Positions 13,072-22,368 of a stretch of DNA of 24,083 nt are shown here, piece by piece. Every line of letters starts with the position of its first letter. Within the stretch, counting starts at the first letter, position 1. Both the position numbers and the translations under genes were made by a program. The DNA lies in IMG/VR virus record IMGVR_UViG_3300010885_076060, positions 1 through 24,083 of that record, one strand, 5' to 3'. The stretch comes from a virus. The notes beneath the pieces are model-generated. The model made no database searches. It was given only the letters and a program-made list of their open reading frames with translations, and was not told the DNA's origin.

Positions 13072-14876
13072 TGCCTGTCAGTATGGAAAAATACGATCCG
13101 TTCGTAATCCCCGTTCCTGTGAGTGGCATAAATATGAATATTGATGAAGAATTTCTACCCTCTTCCTATGCCGCATCTATGATCAACTTAATACCTAATC
13201 CATTTGGATCTATAACATTACGTAATGGTACGCAGCAGGTGTATCAGTACGCAGGTAAAAAGGTCTTATATGTTATTCCCTATGTAAAGTTAGACGGGAC
13301 ACACTTTTATTTTACTGTGTGTGTGAATAGCACTGATTCCTCAAAATGTGATCTTTTTTATGGAAACACGCTGCTTTTTACCTTTGTAAGCTCCGTTAGG
13401 ATGAGAGGATTCTCCTGTATGGGGGAGTTTTTGCTTTGTGATGGTGTTGACCCTATCCAAATCTTTAATGAATCCACTGTTTCTTTATCACCTCTGTCAC
13501 AACAAATAACACTTGGTCTCACAAAGAGTAACTTGGGTCTTTTTTCGGTGGTGGGCAATTATTATGATGGAATTCATCTGAATCCTCACATATATGCAAT
13601 CTACAATGGAATACATTATACAGTAACACCCGTGGGAGACCTTTTTACGTTGACGGATGTGAATGGAAATTCGCCAGATATTTCCGCTAACAATCAGGTT
13701 CTCTTTGTGGTGTATCCTCCTTACGCAGCTTTTTGTACTGTGATTGGCGGACGATTGTGGTTTACAGGGGAAGGGGGCACATCTCGTACGTTTAAAGTCC
13801 AATCTCAAGCGATGCTGATTTCCTATTCTTTTAGACTCAATATTCTTACGGACTTTTTGGATTCAAAAACAGGACTTATCCCCTCATTGTCTTTGAGTAA
13901 TATCACTTCTACATCTGATTCTATTGATAGAATTGAACAGTACAAAAATTTCCTGCTGTTTTTTGGTAAAAAGCAAATATATGTCTACAATGGTTTTTAT
14001 CCTGAGGCACCTAATTTTGATTTTTTCAAAAGTATTCCTTTTGGGATTTATCATCCTGACCTGCTCAAGAAAATCGCAGATGATATTTTATTTGTTTCGG
14101 ATGGAGGATTTAAAAAGTTATCGACTACAATTACTTCATCTGCCTCTGTATCCAGTTTGAACAATCTCACCTTGGATGTTTCCGTTTCTGATATTAATGG
14201 ACTTGATTTGTTCGTGATCGATATACAGCGATCTATCATAGATGCTGATTATTTGAATTGCTCTACTGCTTTTTATGCTCTCAACAAGCAAGTGATGTTT
14301 AAATTAGGATCTTATCCTGTCATTGTTTTTTCTTGCCTGAACGGAAGTTATATTCCTTATCTTTATGAAGGTGATTTTAGATGGACTTTTGGAATCGCTG
14401 AAGGTAATAACTTGGTTTATCTCGCATATGGGCAGAGTATCATTGTCTATCAGGAGGAATATGAAAGCCAAAAAGATTTCATTTCGGGAGATCTTTCTTT
14501 TTTGTGGAAAACTCCTACGCGAAATATGGATATTAAAACCTTTACATCTCAACATGTAGTGATTAATGCCGAATGCGATCCTCAGTTTTCCGCTAATCTT
14601 TCCACGGGTAAATGCAGTCTGACCCTTGATTTGATGGGAATGAATGGGAGAAATTTTTCTTTTTCAAAAACTCTTACCTTTCAATCTGGTGGAGATTTTT
14701 TAAATGGTTTTAAAGTAAGACGCACTCAAAATTACGGAATTTTGCCATCTATTGAATTCAAACAAATACTGAGCCTTACTTTCAACAAGGTCTTTTTCAT
14801 TCTTTCGGGACGATCTTCACAGGGAAGATTTAAAATAAAAAATATTGCGATGAGAGGAATTTTTTCACATGGTTAA
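13071..14876 (+). CDS. Tail hub / DNA-stabilisation protein (P22 gp10 position)
   Basis: I prefer ATG 13071 (TAATG overlap with the preceding stop, AAGGA at 13058-13062) to the in-frame GTG at 13065. The 601-aa protein is almost entirely beta strand with repeated Tyr/Phe/Gly-rich units (YNGIHYTVTPVGDLFTLTD; KQIYVYNGFYPEAPNF), as in propeller-like hub proteins such as P22 gp10 (472 aa) and T7 gp12. The N-terminus DPFVIPVPVSGINMNID and the block LIPNPFGSITLRNGTQQVY fit the usual opening of such proteins (net of ordered strands, resolved gene product list). The role inferred is sealing the portal channel and holding the needle or fibres. The 3' end overlaps the next gene by 8 bases. Confidence 0.7.
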   Translation: MPVSMEKYDPFVIPVPVSGINMNIDEEFLPSSYAASMINLIPNPFGSITLRNGTQQVYQYAGKKVLYVIPYVKLDGTHFYFTVCVNSTDSSKCDLFYGNTLLFTFVSSVRMRGFSCMGEFLLCDGVDPIQIFNESTVSLSPLSQQITLGLTKSNLGLFSVVGNYYDGIHLNPHIYAIYNGIHYTVTPVGDLFTLTDVNGNSPDISANNQVLFVVYPPYAAFCTVIGGRLWFTGEGGTSRTFKVQSQAMLISYSFRLNILTDFLDSKTGLIPSLSLSNITSTSDSIDRIEQYKNFLLFFGKKQIYVYNGFYPEAPNFDFFKSIPFGIYHPDLLKKIADDILFVSDGGFKKLSTTITSSASVSSLNNLTLDVSVSDINGLDLFVIDIQRSIIDADYLNCSTAFYALNKQVMFKLGSYPVIVFSCLNGSYIPYLYEGDFRWTFGIAEGNNLVYLAYGQSIIVYQEEYESQKDFISGDLSFLWKTPTRNMDIKTFTSQHVVINAECDPQFSANLSTGKCSLTLDLMGMNGRNFSFSKTLTFQSGGDFLNGFKVRRTQNYGILPSIEFKQILSLTFNKVFFILSGRSSQGRFKIKNIAMRGIFSHG

Positions 14877-16092
14877 TAAACTTATTCCTGATCATTTGCT
14901 TGACGCTCTTTATCAAGCCACTAATATATCTCCAAATAACAATGTGTTCACTCAGAATCAGCTTGCACGTCTTCCTATACCTGTTCTTGGTCTTGACAAC
15001 ATCATTAGCTGGACGAGTGATTGCTTGCAGGATACACAAAACCAAATAAATAGCATCATAGCGGGACAATTCGGACCAAACGGCAACACAAATCAATTCC
15101 TTGTTTATACTGAACCCAATGTTTTAGGAGCGGTCAGCTTGCAAGATATGCTCACTACGCTTGGAGCGTTGAATTTTGATGGGAGTAAAATTAATACTGG
15201 GACAATTTATGGTCAAAGCATACGTCCTTTATCGATAGCAGATCAACAGATCGGAAATGTTTCAGGTGTGAAGGTTCTTCCTGCAACCATTGCACTTTCC
15301 AAGCTTTCGCTTCCTACAGATCAAGCGTGTATCATCGGAAGCACAACAACCAATGGTGGCTCTGTATATTACCAATCGCTTTCTCCGTGGCTGGTTGCCA
15401 CTGGAAGAGCGACAGACAATGGTATATCGGCACAAACTCTGGATGTCATCTGGGCGAATACAGCCAATACTTTTACAGGAGCAAAGATTACTCCTAATAC
15501 AATTACAGGCGTTCAGATTGCTCCTAATACAATTACAGGCGTTCAGATTGCTCCGGGTAGTGTTCCTTTGTCAGATTTACAGTCAAGCGGTTATTTGGGA
15601 GTGGTGTGCTCAAGTAACAACAACTACGCTTATCAAGAAGTTAGTTTAGGAGCTCTGCAAGTTATTACGCGGACAACGGGCGCATCTTCCTTAACAGCCC
15701 AAAATCTGTCGACAATATTTAATAATGAAGACGGACACCCCTATGATGGATCACAACTTCAAGATGGCTCTGTTCCTCCTTCAAAGCTCGCTCCTGATCC
15801 AACTCGCGCTTTTGCATGGGGAAAAATCGATGGGAGAGGGAATGTTTTAAATGGATATAATATACAATCTGTCGACAGGAATTCTGCTGGCAAATATACT
15901 GTAAAGTTTTTGTCAGCTGCCCCTAATAATAAATACGCAATCATTATGAACGCCGTTAATGGCGATGGGAGTGAATTTAGCCACGGTTATCCTTACGATG
16001 AGACTCAAACCACGGGGCAATTTGATGTTTGGACAAAGAAAAGCGGACTGTATTCTGATACAGGCTTCTATATTACGGTGTTTTCATTATGA
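14869..16092 (+). CDS. Tail needle or fibre protein (P22 gp26 position)
   Basis: This is a 407-aa Asn-, Gly-, Ser- and Thr-rich protein with a repetitive middle. ITPNTITGVQIAPNTITGVQ is followed by IAPGSVPLSDLQ, then a similar unit DGSQLQDGSVPPSKLAPD. Such short hydrophobic-hydrophilic repeats build trimeric fibre shafts. The C-terminal domain (KYTVKFLSAAPNNKYAIIMNA through GFYITVFSL) looks like a compact beta tip for receptor contact. It follows the hub gene, where P22 encodes the needle gp26, but it is longer and richer in receptor-type sequence. A fibre with needle function is also possible. An exact 30-bp tandem repeat sits in the shaft part. Confidence 0.65.
   Translation: MVNKLIPDHLLDALYQATNISPNNNVFTQNQLARLPIPVLGLDNIISWTSDCLQDTQNQINSIIAGQFGPNGNTNQFLVYTEPNVLGAVSLQDMLTTLGALNFDGSKINTGTIYGQSIRPLSIADQQIGNVSGVKVLPATIALSKLSLPTDQACIIGSTTTNGGSVYYQSLSPWLVATGRATDNGISAQTLDVIWANTANTFTGAKITPNTITGVQIAPNTITGVQIAPGSVPLSDLQSSGYLGVVCSSNNNYAYQEVSLGALQVITRTTGASSLTAQNLSTIFNNEDGHPYDGSQLQDGSVPPSKLAPDPTRAFAWGKIDGRGNVLNGYNIQSVDRNSAGKYTVKFLSAAPNNKYAIIMNAVNGDGSEFSHGYPYDETQTTGQFDVWTKKSGLYSDTGFYITVFSL
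15491..15550 (+). repeat. Exact 30-bp tandem repeat in the fibre gene
   Basis: The two copies at 15491-15520 and 15521-15550 are identical, starting CTCCTAATACAATTACAGGC. They encode the ten-residue unit PNTITGVQIA twice, in frame. The perfect identity suggests recent duplication, so shaft length could vary between isolates by multiples of ten residues. Confidence 0.9.
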
Positions 16093-16469
16093 CCAGTCTT
16101 AATATGAGAAGAATAATTCAATTTGACGAAATCAAGCCCATGGTTTCTGCAGCACCTGCTTTTTTCCCCAAGACTCAGGATGCGTTAGACGGGTGCTTTA
16201 TCTATCTGATGGATGGATTTTGTTATGTAGGGATCAAGAAATTAAAGCATCATCCAGATATTGGAGAAGTGCAGATCATCTCGGACAAAAGTCAGAAGAG
16301 GTTTTTAAGCCCCGCGCTCTTTAGGATACTCTTATCCCTTGTTCACAGTCTTGGTTTTTCAAGAATGGCTATGCGGTTTCAGAGCGAACGACTCAAAAAG
16401 ATATGTCTCAAAAAGTCATGGATTGTGCCGTGGGGATTGGGTTTTTATGTCAATAAGGATGGTGTCTGA
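16089..16469 (+). CDS. Small protein, possible acetyltransferase-like virion protein
   Basis: The 126-aa protein begins at an ATGA overlap with the fibre gene and ends overlapping the next gene by one base. The pattern of strands DGCFIYLMDGFCYVGIKKL, GEVQIISD, a helix SPALFRILLSLVHSLGFSRM, and the end LKKICLKKSWIVPWG weakly resembles a GNAT acetyltransferase fold. From memory, some podovirus internal proteins in this part of the genome have such a fold. Its place before the ejection proteins suggests a virion component or assembly factor (P22 gp14 is in this position). The acetyltransferase idea is tentative, since no clear acetyl-CoA loop is visible. Confidence 0.5.
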   Translation: MTSLNMRRIIQFDEIKPMVSAAPAFFPKTQDALDGCFIYLMDGFCYVGIKKLKHHPDIGEVQIISDKSQKRFLSPALFRILLSLVHSLGFSRMAMRFQSERLKKICLKKSWIVPWGLGFYVNKDGV

Positions 16470-17536
16470 TGGCTGGATTTTTCAGTGGTAATGAACCTCA
16501 ACCTCAACCAATGCGTCCTGCTCCTGAGCCGTTCAAGTTCGGCTCATTTAAGGATTTGCTGAACAATGTGGAAACTGTTCAGAGAACAGGCGCGGATGGT
16601 AAAGAGCATTTTGTTCAAAAGCAAATTACTCAAGACGATTCTGAGGTGAGCAGATTTTTGGAGATAGCAAAAAGAAGCATTGGAAGCCTTATTACTGAAA
16701 TTTCTGCTGTTGCACGTGAAAATCCACGTTTGGTCGCTCCTTTTCAGGGTTTTATCAATGAAGTCTCAACACTGAACGATCAGGACTTGGCAGATTGGAC
16801 TAACACAGTCCGCCCCGAAGACTTTACGGCTCTCAAGGACAATCTGATTCAGACGAATACTTTTCTAAATAATGAAAGCTGGGATGATTTCGACCACCAA
16901 TTGGAAATTGATCTTACTGCGCGAGGACTCGCCAATAGCTCCGTTGGAAATGATGCACGTATCCGAGTACAACGAGGCCGCGCCATTACCAATAACCAAA
17001 TCAGGAATCAAGCTGAAGTGTTAGGAGATCAGATGACATCTTCTGACTTGGCACGAAAGACGCAAATGTTTCAAGGTCGGCGTGATGCCCGTACTCGAGG
17101 AATGGATATAGCAGGTCAACAGTTTGGATTGGAACAACAGGAAGTGGATCGGAATCTCATGGGACGCGATGATCGGATGCAGAAGCTTATGACCATGCTG
17201 GGACTAAATCAAAATGCGATTAACGAAGATACTAACCGCAAAAGAGGAGCAAATATTGCCCCCACTGTGCTTGGCGCACAAGATGCTATTACAGGTCGGC
17301 AGCAAAGCGCATGGGCGCAAACCGAGCAGAACAAACTCAACCGCTATCAGATAGATATGCAGAAGTATCAGGCAGATCAAGGGTTGACGGGTAATATTTT
17401 TGGAGGTTTGGCAACAATTGGTGGTCTGGGTCTGGGCGGTTATTTGGGAGGAGGGGGGTCGCTCTTGCCTTCATTAGGTGGAGGGGGTGCTTCCTCATGG
17501 CTTTTGAATAATGCCCGCAGATCGGCAGGAGTATAG
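16469..17536 (+). CDS. Internal virion / ejection protein 1 (P22 gp7 position)
   Basis: This 355-aa protein is first in a block of three large genes where P22 encodes gp7, gp20 and gp16. It has a Pro-rich start (NEPQPQPMRPAPEPFKFG), a long helical middle rich in Gln, Arg and Asp (LARKTQMFQGRRDARTRG), and a C-terminal Gly-rich hydrophobic stretch at about residues 308-340 (GNIFGGLATIGGLGLGGYLG). That end looks suited to insertion in a membrane during DNA ejection. Ejection proteins form the temporary conduit across the host envelope. The assignment is from order and composition. Confidence 0.6.
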   Translation: MAGFFSGNEPQPQPMRPAPEPFKFGSFKDLLNNVETVQRTGADGKEHFVQKQITQDDSEVSRFLEIAKRSIGSLITEISAVARENPRLVAPFQGFINEVSTLNDQDLADWTNTVRPEDFTALKDNLIQTNTFLNNESWDDFDHQLEIDLTARGLANSSVGNDARIRVQRGRAITNNQIRNQAEVLGDQMTSSDLARKTQMFQGRRDARTRGMDIAGQQFGLEQQEVDRNLMGRDDRMQKLMTMLGLNQNAINEDTNRKRGANIAPTVLGAQDAITGRQQSAWAQTEQNKLNRYQIDMQKYQADQGLTGNIFGGLATIGGLGLGGYLGGGGSLLPSLGGGGASSWLLNNARRSAGV

Positions 17537-17539
17537 AAG

Positions 17540-19165
17540 ATGGCAACCGCACTTTTAGACGGAATTAAAAGTATTACGGAAATATCCAAGCTGTCTCAGG
17601 CAGATCGAAAAGAGAAAGCCAAAGAGAGGTCAAAAGCGGGAGATATGGCCATCAAGAAAGCAACGCTTCTTGGTTCCATGCCCACAGAAGGCGGAACGAT
17701 GGGTGAAGGGCTTATGGCAGGTGCGAATCGCATGGCTCAAAATCCTCATCAAAACGCCTGGACGGGACTCATTGAAGGTCTCATGCGCGGGTTTGGTATG
17801 GGACTTAAGGGCAAAGAAGCCGCGGAAAAACGCAAGCAGGTAGAAGATGCTCTCGACATGATTGATTATGCTATGCAGGGACAGGAATATCTGCAAGGCA
17901 TTCAAGGTCAGGTTGCTCAGAAACGGGAGGATTTCGCCTTCATACCCTCTGAAAAGCAATATATGGATGCCGTTAAAGAAGGAACTCTAAAGCCAACCAT
18001 TCAGACCATGCTTCAGGAAAATGGCATCGATCCCAATAATGTTACGCTTTCGGATGACAAAATGACACTATTCGTGGACAAAGATGGCAAGATTGAGAAA
18101 ATTCCTGTTGCCAGCATGTTTAATCCCGAAGACTCAAGGAAATTCGGCTTTACAAACTCTATGGTCAAGACCAATCTCGAGCAGTCGGCTAATGAGCAGG
18201 TGAGAGGACTCGCTCAAGAAAACAACGCCATGAAGAGCAAGCTGGAAATTTATCAGGACATGTTTTCCAAAATTCAAGGCGTTGATCCTGCATTGGCGCA
18301 GATGGTCGCAGAGGGGGTGGTGGAAGGCGAGCAGATAGAAAAACAGAAACTCGGCAATGAGACCATGACCGCTGAGGCGAGAAAAAGATCATCTTTGGCA
18401 AGTCAAGATAGAGCCAATTTGGATAAGACCTATCGACCTAAAGAGCTTTTGTTAAGGGAACGCGAAGCAGAAACGGCGGAGCAGAATGCAGATTCAAAAA
18501 CCGTAAAATTGATTCAGGAGTTGGTAGGTGAAGAAATAGACGCTAAAGAGGACTTTTTGAGGACTTCCCCCAGAATTATTGAGATCGTTGATAAGTATCC
18601 TCAGATTTGGGGATCGTTGGCTCAACTTCAATGGGAGAATGAAGACCCATCTTACTTTGAAGCCAAAAGGCGTAACTTGATGAACAGTGGAGAAAAAGGA
18701 CAAGCTGCCGCTGAAATGATCAAATATATTAATAAGATGCAGATTGACGTTGCTCGTGGATTTATACGTCCCAACCAGTTTTTGGAGAAAAAAGGATCAA
18801 AAGCAGTGCCAAACTTCAATATGCCTGCGGCTTCCTTCAGGAAAATCATGGGCGAGCAAATCATGGATGCTAATGAGGACATTCAAAAGCTTAATAAACG
18901 TATTCAGGCAATCTCAGGAAGGCGTCAGGATCAATTCTATGATGCTTTCTCAGGGAAAAAAGAATATATCCCCCCAGCAGCTCCAAAATCGCTTGGAATG
19001 CGAGATACAACACCTCTACAGGGGGCAGATAGTGGGAAGGGGAGTGGGGTTACGATTGTTTTGTACGACCCAGAAACGAAGCAAGAAGAAGTTAAATCTG
19101 TCTCAGATTTGAACCAGGCAATCGCACAGGCAAAAAAGGTTGGTCTTGAAGTGAGAATCAAGTAA
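17540..19165 (+). CDS. Internal virion / ejection protein 2 (P22 gp20 position)
   Basis: The 541-aa protein is mostly helical and highly charged, with long coiled-coil-like segments (KPELLLREREAETAEQNADS; EDIQKLNKRIQAISGRRQ). Its Gly/Met-rich early part (GSMPTEGGTMGEGLMAGANR) may be flexible. It starts 3 bases after the preceding stop, and its TAA overlaps ATG 19165 as TAATG, so the three ejection genes form one translational block. P22 gp20 is 471 aa. No enzymatic motif such as a lytic transglycosylase is seen. Role inferred from context. Confidence 0.6.
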   Translation: MATALLDGIKSITEISKLSQADRKEKAKERSKAGDMAIKKATLLGSMPTEGGTMGEGLMAGANRMAQNPHQNAWTGLIEGLMRGFGMGLKGKEAAEKRKQVEDALDMIDYAMQGQEYLQGIQGQVAQKREDFAFIPSEKQYMDAVKEGTLKPTIQTMLQENGIDPNNVTLSDDKMTLFVDKDGKIEKIPVASMFNPEDSRKFGFTNSMVKTNLEQSANEQVRGLAQENNAMKSKLEIYQDMFSKIQGVDPALAQMVAEGVVEGEQIEKQKLGNETMTAEARKRSSLASQDRANLDKTYRPKELLLREREAETAEQNADSKTVKLIQELVGEEIDAKEDFLRTSPRIIEIVDKYPQIWGSLAQLQWENEDPSYFEAKRRNLMNSGEKGQAAAEMIKYINKMQIDVARGFIRPNQFLEKKGSKAVPNFNMPAASFRKIMGEQIMDANEDIQKLNKRIQAISGRRQDQFYDAFSGKKEYIPPAAPKSLGMRDTTPLQGADSGKGSGVTIVLYDPETKQEEVKSVSDLNQAIAQAKKVGLEVRIK

Positions 19166-21750
19166 TGCCAAGTAAATTTGCCCTTTTTGACCAAGGTATG
19201 TCGCAAGATCAAGGTCAGGTCAGTCCTCCTGTGGATTTACCGCAAAGCGGAAATAAGCCTATGTCAAAGTTTGACCTTTTTGATCAAGGCATCGGACAAA
19301 CAGAAACATCTAACCAAACCGCACAGCCCACGCCAGAGAAGCGTGAAGGCTTAATGGGAATGCTTGAAGATGCGGGAGATTACTTTAGGAAGCATCGTGA
19401 TGAGCGTTTAGCAAATGAGGAAAAGACAGAACCCTATACCTACGCCCAAAGATTTATGCAATTGGGCAGGGGTGTCACAAATACCTATACAGGATTAAAA
19501 GATATTTTGAGTCAATATGGAGCCTATCCTGTCCTCTTGGGAGCAGAAAAAGTTTTAGAAGTGGCAGGAGCAAAAGAAGCAGCTAAAGCCATTACACCTT
19601 ACAAGGAAAGCTTTGGAGATAGCACTTCATTACATGACTCACAAAAGTGGTGGAATGAGCAGGCTGGAAGAGACATAACCCCTAAAGATAGTACTGGAAA
19701 GCAATTAAACCTCCTTGGAGAGTTTTTCGCTCCCCTGCCCGTTAAGGGCGGCCGAGCATTAAAAGAAGCTATTGCGGGTAAGACTTCTAAGGAAGCTGTT
19801 AAAAATGTTGCTGATCTGGCAGGAACGAATATAGCGCGCTCTACAGGGGCAGCCGAAGCCATGCACTTGGCAGATGAGCGTTTTTTCAGTAAAGACAATA
19901 GTCCTGTTTTGAATTTTATAGATGGGTGGCTTGAGTCTGTAGCTGGGGCAGCATTAGGTGAAAAAGCTTACGGAGGAGCAAAAACTCGTATCCTTCAAAA
20001 ATTAGGTCATACCGTTCATTTGACTGCTGAACAACTTGCCAGACAAGCTGCTAAACAATCTCAGAAAGAATCTCTCGAAAAAATCGGTAATCCTAATAAA
20101 ACTCAAAGAGTAATAGGAAAAATCCTTTCTAAAACAGTTAAGAAAGATGAGGGATGGGAAGAGCTTATTAAGTCAGCTAAAGAAGAGGGAGTTGATCTGC
20201 CCTTCAATGTTGCATTAGGAGGAGGAAAATTTAAAAACCTGCTGGCTAATAACATCTTCAAGTCTATGTTTACTTCTAAAAGTTACAATGCGGTTATTAC
20301 AAACGCTGACAGATCGATGGTGAATGGACTCAAAGAAGTGATTGAATCGGTTCATCCTTTTCCGTCCTTGCGTGGTGAAGCTTCTGAAAGCGCAAGGAAT
20401 TTTCTGAAAAATGAATCAGAAGCCGTCCTAAAGGAACAGAGGCAGCTTTACGACTATGCTGAATCTTTGATTAAACCAGAGGATAAGGTTTCTATCGCTC
20501 CTTTTATTAAGCGGGCGGACAAAATCCTCACATCAATGTCTGATTCTCCTTCTGGTGCGCGGGCAACAGTTTATAATAAGATTTTAGATATTTATGACAA
20601 GTGGGGACTACTATCAAAAAAAGATAAAAAAGTAGCGGATGAACTCGCGTCTTATGTTGGCACAATGGACGGCAGAGAGGTAAGAATTCCGCAAGAAATA
20701 TTAGAAAAGGCTTTGGCAATAGGTCAATCTAAAAAATCAGATGCTCAAATTTTAGCTTCAAGAGTAGAGAACCTTAGGAAAGACTGGAATCAACTTTATG
20801 ATCCTGCAAAACAGGATTTTTCTAAAATGTTTGGCTCTTTAACAAAAGGATTGAAAGAAAGCCTCGAAACTTCTCCTAATAAGGATTATACAAGCGCTCT
20901 CTTTAGTGCGGATAAATTCCATGAAATGAATGTAGCGAATCGCATTAAAACAGATATGGCTCAATCGCTCATGAATGGTGAAGTCCCTAAAGAAGCCTTT
21001 CAATACATGGATACCCCTCAAAGAGTAAAGCAGCTTTCTCATATTATGGGAGACAGTCCTCAAGCTAAGGAGGTCATGCAGTCTTTGAAGCGTGCCAAGC
21101 TTAATGAGATTCTTTATGAAAAAGCTGTGGATGGACAGTCGGCTATTTTAAATGAATCGGGACATATTAAATATGGAGCATTAGCGAGCAGCCTTATCAA
21201 ATCACATAATATTGAACTAGTGAAAGAGCTTTTAGACCCAGCAGCCTTCCAACAGCTTCAGAGATTGGCTAAGATTTCTAAGGGATTTTTTGAATCAGGA
21301 AGACAAGAAGGAACTAACTGGTCAACAACAGGGATTGCCTCTTCTGATATAGGGAAGTTTAACAAAGGACTGGACTCTGTTATTGCGGCGTTAACTGCTT
21401 CTATATATGGTTCTACCTCTGGTATGTCCCCTGATCTCTCTACTATAGTTTCAGGATTAGCTTCTGCCTACGCCCCCATAGGAGCAATTAAAGGATTTTC
21501 CTTACTTTTATCTGATAAAAAGATCATTGATTCTGCCATTATGTACGCGAAGGCAGCGGTGAAAAATGATAGAAAAAGAATGGATAGACTTCTTGAGCAT
21601 TTGCAACAAAGAGTCAATGACTTGCGAGAGACTAAAGAAGGATGGTCAGGTGGTATTAACTTTCATGCAGAGCGATTAAATGATGGAACGGAAAGAAAAA
21701 TCAGAGCCAAAGATGTACTATATGAAGAATATAACAAAAGAAAAAATTAA
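19165..21750 (+). CDS. Internal virion / ejection protein 3 (P22 gp16 position)
   Basis: This 861-aa protein is the largest in the window and the last of the ejection block (P22 gp16 is 609 aa). It begins with a duplicated ten-residue motif, SKFALFDQGM at 3-12 and SKFDLFDQGI at 34-43, which may serve as a docking or packaging tag. The rest is mainly helical and charged, with a less polar Ser/Gly/Ala-rich segment late in the protein (VIAALTASIYGSTSG; LASAYAPIGAIKGFSLLL) that could contact the membrane. No transglycosylase active site is recognised, so it is probably a structural DNA-transfer protein. The late operon appears to end here. Confidence 0.62.
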   Translation: MPSKFALFDQGMSQDQGQVSPPVDLPQSGNKPMSKFDLFDQGIGQTETSNQTAQPTPEKREGLMGMLEDAGDYFRKHRDERLANEEKTEPYTYAQRFMQLGRGVTNTYTGLKDILSQYGAYPVLLGAEKVLEVAGAKEAAKAITPYKESFGDSTSLHDSQKWWNEQAGRDITPKDSTGKQLNLLGEFFAPLPVKGGRALKEAIAGKTSKEAVKNVADLAGTNIARSTGAAEAMHLADERFFSKDNSPVLNFIDGWLESVAGAALGEKAYGGAKTRILQKLGHTVHLTAEQLARQAAKQSQKESLEKIGNPNKTQRVIGKILSKTVKKDEGWEELIKSAKEEGVDLPFNVALGGGKFKNLLANNIFKSMFTSKSYNAVITNADRSMVNGLKEVIESVHPFPSLRGEASESARNFLKNESEAVLKEQRQLYDYAESLIKPEDKVSIAPFIKRADKILTSMSDSPSGARATVYNKILDIYDKWGLLSKKDKKVADELASYVGTMDGREVRIPQEILEKALAIGQSKKSDAQILASRVENLRKDWNQLYDPAKQDFSKMFGSLTKGLKESLETSPNKDYTSALFSADKFHEMNVANRIKTDMAQSLMNGEVPKEAFQYMDTPQRVKQLSHIMGDSPQAKEVMQSLKRAKLNEILYEKAVDGQSAILNESGHIKYGALASSLIKSHNIELVKELLDPAAFQQLQRLAKISKGFFESGRQEGTNWSTTGIASSDIGKFNKGLDSVIAALTASIYGSTSGMSPDLSTIVSGLASAYAPIGAIKGFSLLLSDKKIIDSAIMYAKAAVKNDRKRMDRLLEHLQQRVNDLRETKEGWSGGINFHAERLNDGTERKIRAKDVLYEEYNKRKN

Positions 21751-21840
21751 GCTCTTTATTAAAACGAGATTTGTAATTTTGTCTATTTATTTTACCATCA
21801 TTGATGTCACGTCTTTTTTTTTATCCATAATAGGGAAGAT

Positions 21841-21963
21841 ATGAGCCACGTTTACTCTCTTATCAAAACTTGTGAATTCTGGTTAGTGATGGAAGGAATT
21901 GCTCTTTTATGTAAACTACTCAAAGAGCATTTCAAGAATCATCCATTACCGATTATTTGGTAG
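21841..21963 (+). CDS. Small hypothetical protein (40 aa)
   Basis: ATG 21841 has AGGGA at 21832-21836 and opens a 40-codon frame (MSHVYSLIKTCEFWLVMEGI, then LLCKLLKEHFKNHPLPIIW). It reads as one amphipathic or partly hydrophobic helix with a basic end and could lie on the membrane. Ahead of it is TTGATG (21801) and CATAAT (21826) at a long 19-base spacing, a weak promoter candidate. It faces the reverse-strand membrane gene tail to tail with a 5-base gap. Unknown function. Confidence 0.42.
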   Translation: MSHVYSLIKTCEFWLVMEGIALLCKLLKEHFKNHPLPIIW

Positions 21964-21968
21964 TTTTA

Positions 21969-22340
21969 TCAAGAAGCCATAAACCAACTATCGACTTTCC
22001 ATTTCAAGGGATAATTCTTTTCAAGCCATAAATGAAGATCGTGACCATATTGTGTGTCTAGGAGACCATTGTATTTGAATATTCTTATAAGAAGCCAAAA
22101 TCCAAAGATAAGTAAAAAGATACCGTGTATAATTTTGTTGGAAACGGCGAATATATCCTGCTCAACGAAACAAAATACCTGTACTGGCAACCAGAACGCC
22201 CACATCCACCATCCTATCCTGACGGCACATCTGATCACCCTATTTCTGTAATGCTTGAGCCAAGAGATTTGTGATCTGTCGATGGGGTCTTGTTCTATGA
22301 TTGATTTTTTTTTGATCTGTGGTATATTTTTTGTAGACAT
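21969..22340 (-). CDS. Two-helix membrane protein, possible superinfection-exclusion protein
   Basis: This reverse-strand gene starts at 22340 (MSTKNIPQIKKKSIIEQD), with AAAGGA upstream; a longer frame from 22382 lacks this. The 123-aa product has a basic N-terminus, a Trp-rich membrane helix (AVRIGWWMWAFWLPVQVFCFV), a second one (IIHGIFLLIFGFWLLIRIF) and a polar end. It lies opposite to the late operon, between the last ejection gene and the fibre-like genes. In P22 the same place holds sieA, a small inner-membrane protein that blocks DNA entry by related phages, together with the immI region. No sequence match to SieA is claimed; the analogy is position, orientation and topology. Confidence 0.6.
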   Translation of the reverse strand: MSTKNIPQIKKKSIIEQDPIDRSQISWLKHYRNRVIRCAVRIGWWMWAFWLPVQVFCFVEQDIFAVSNKIIHGIFLLIFGFWLLIRIFKYNGLLDTQYGHDLHLWLEKNYPLKWKVDSWFMAS

Positions 22341-22344
22341 TGTA

Positions 22345-22360
22345 ACGAGTTCCTTTCGTT
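22345..22360 (-). promoter_or_regulatory. Repeated ribosome-site hairpin, copy A
   Basis: The 16 bases ACGAGTTCCTTTCGTT (+ strand) recur exactly at 22533-22548. On the reverse strand they read AACGAAAGGAACTCGT. With the next base they form a 5-bp stem around the AAAGGA ribosome site, 10 bases ahead of the membrane-protein ATG. Such a small stem could tune translation. Confidence 0.55.
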
Positions 22361-22368
22361 GTGATGTT

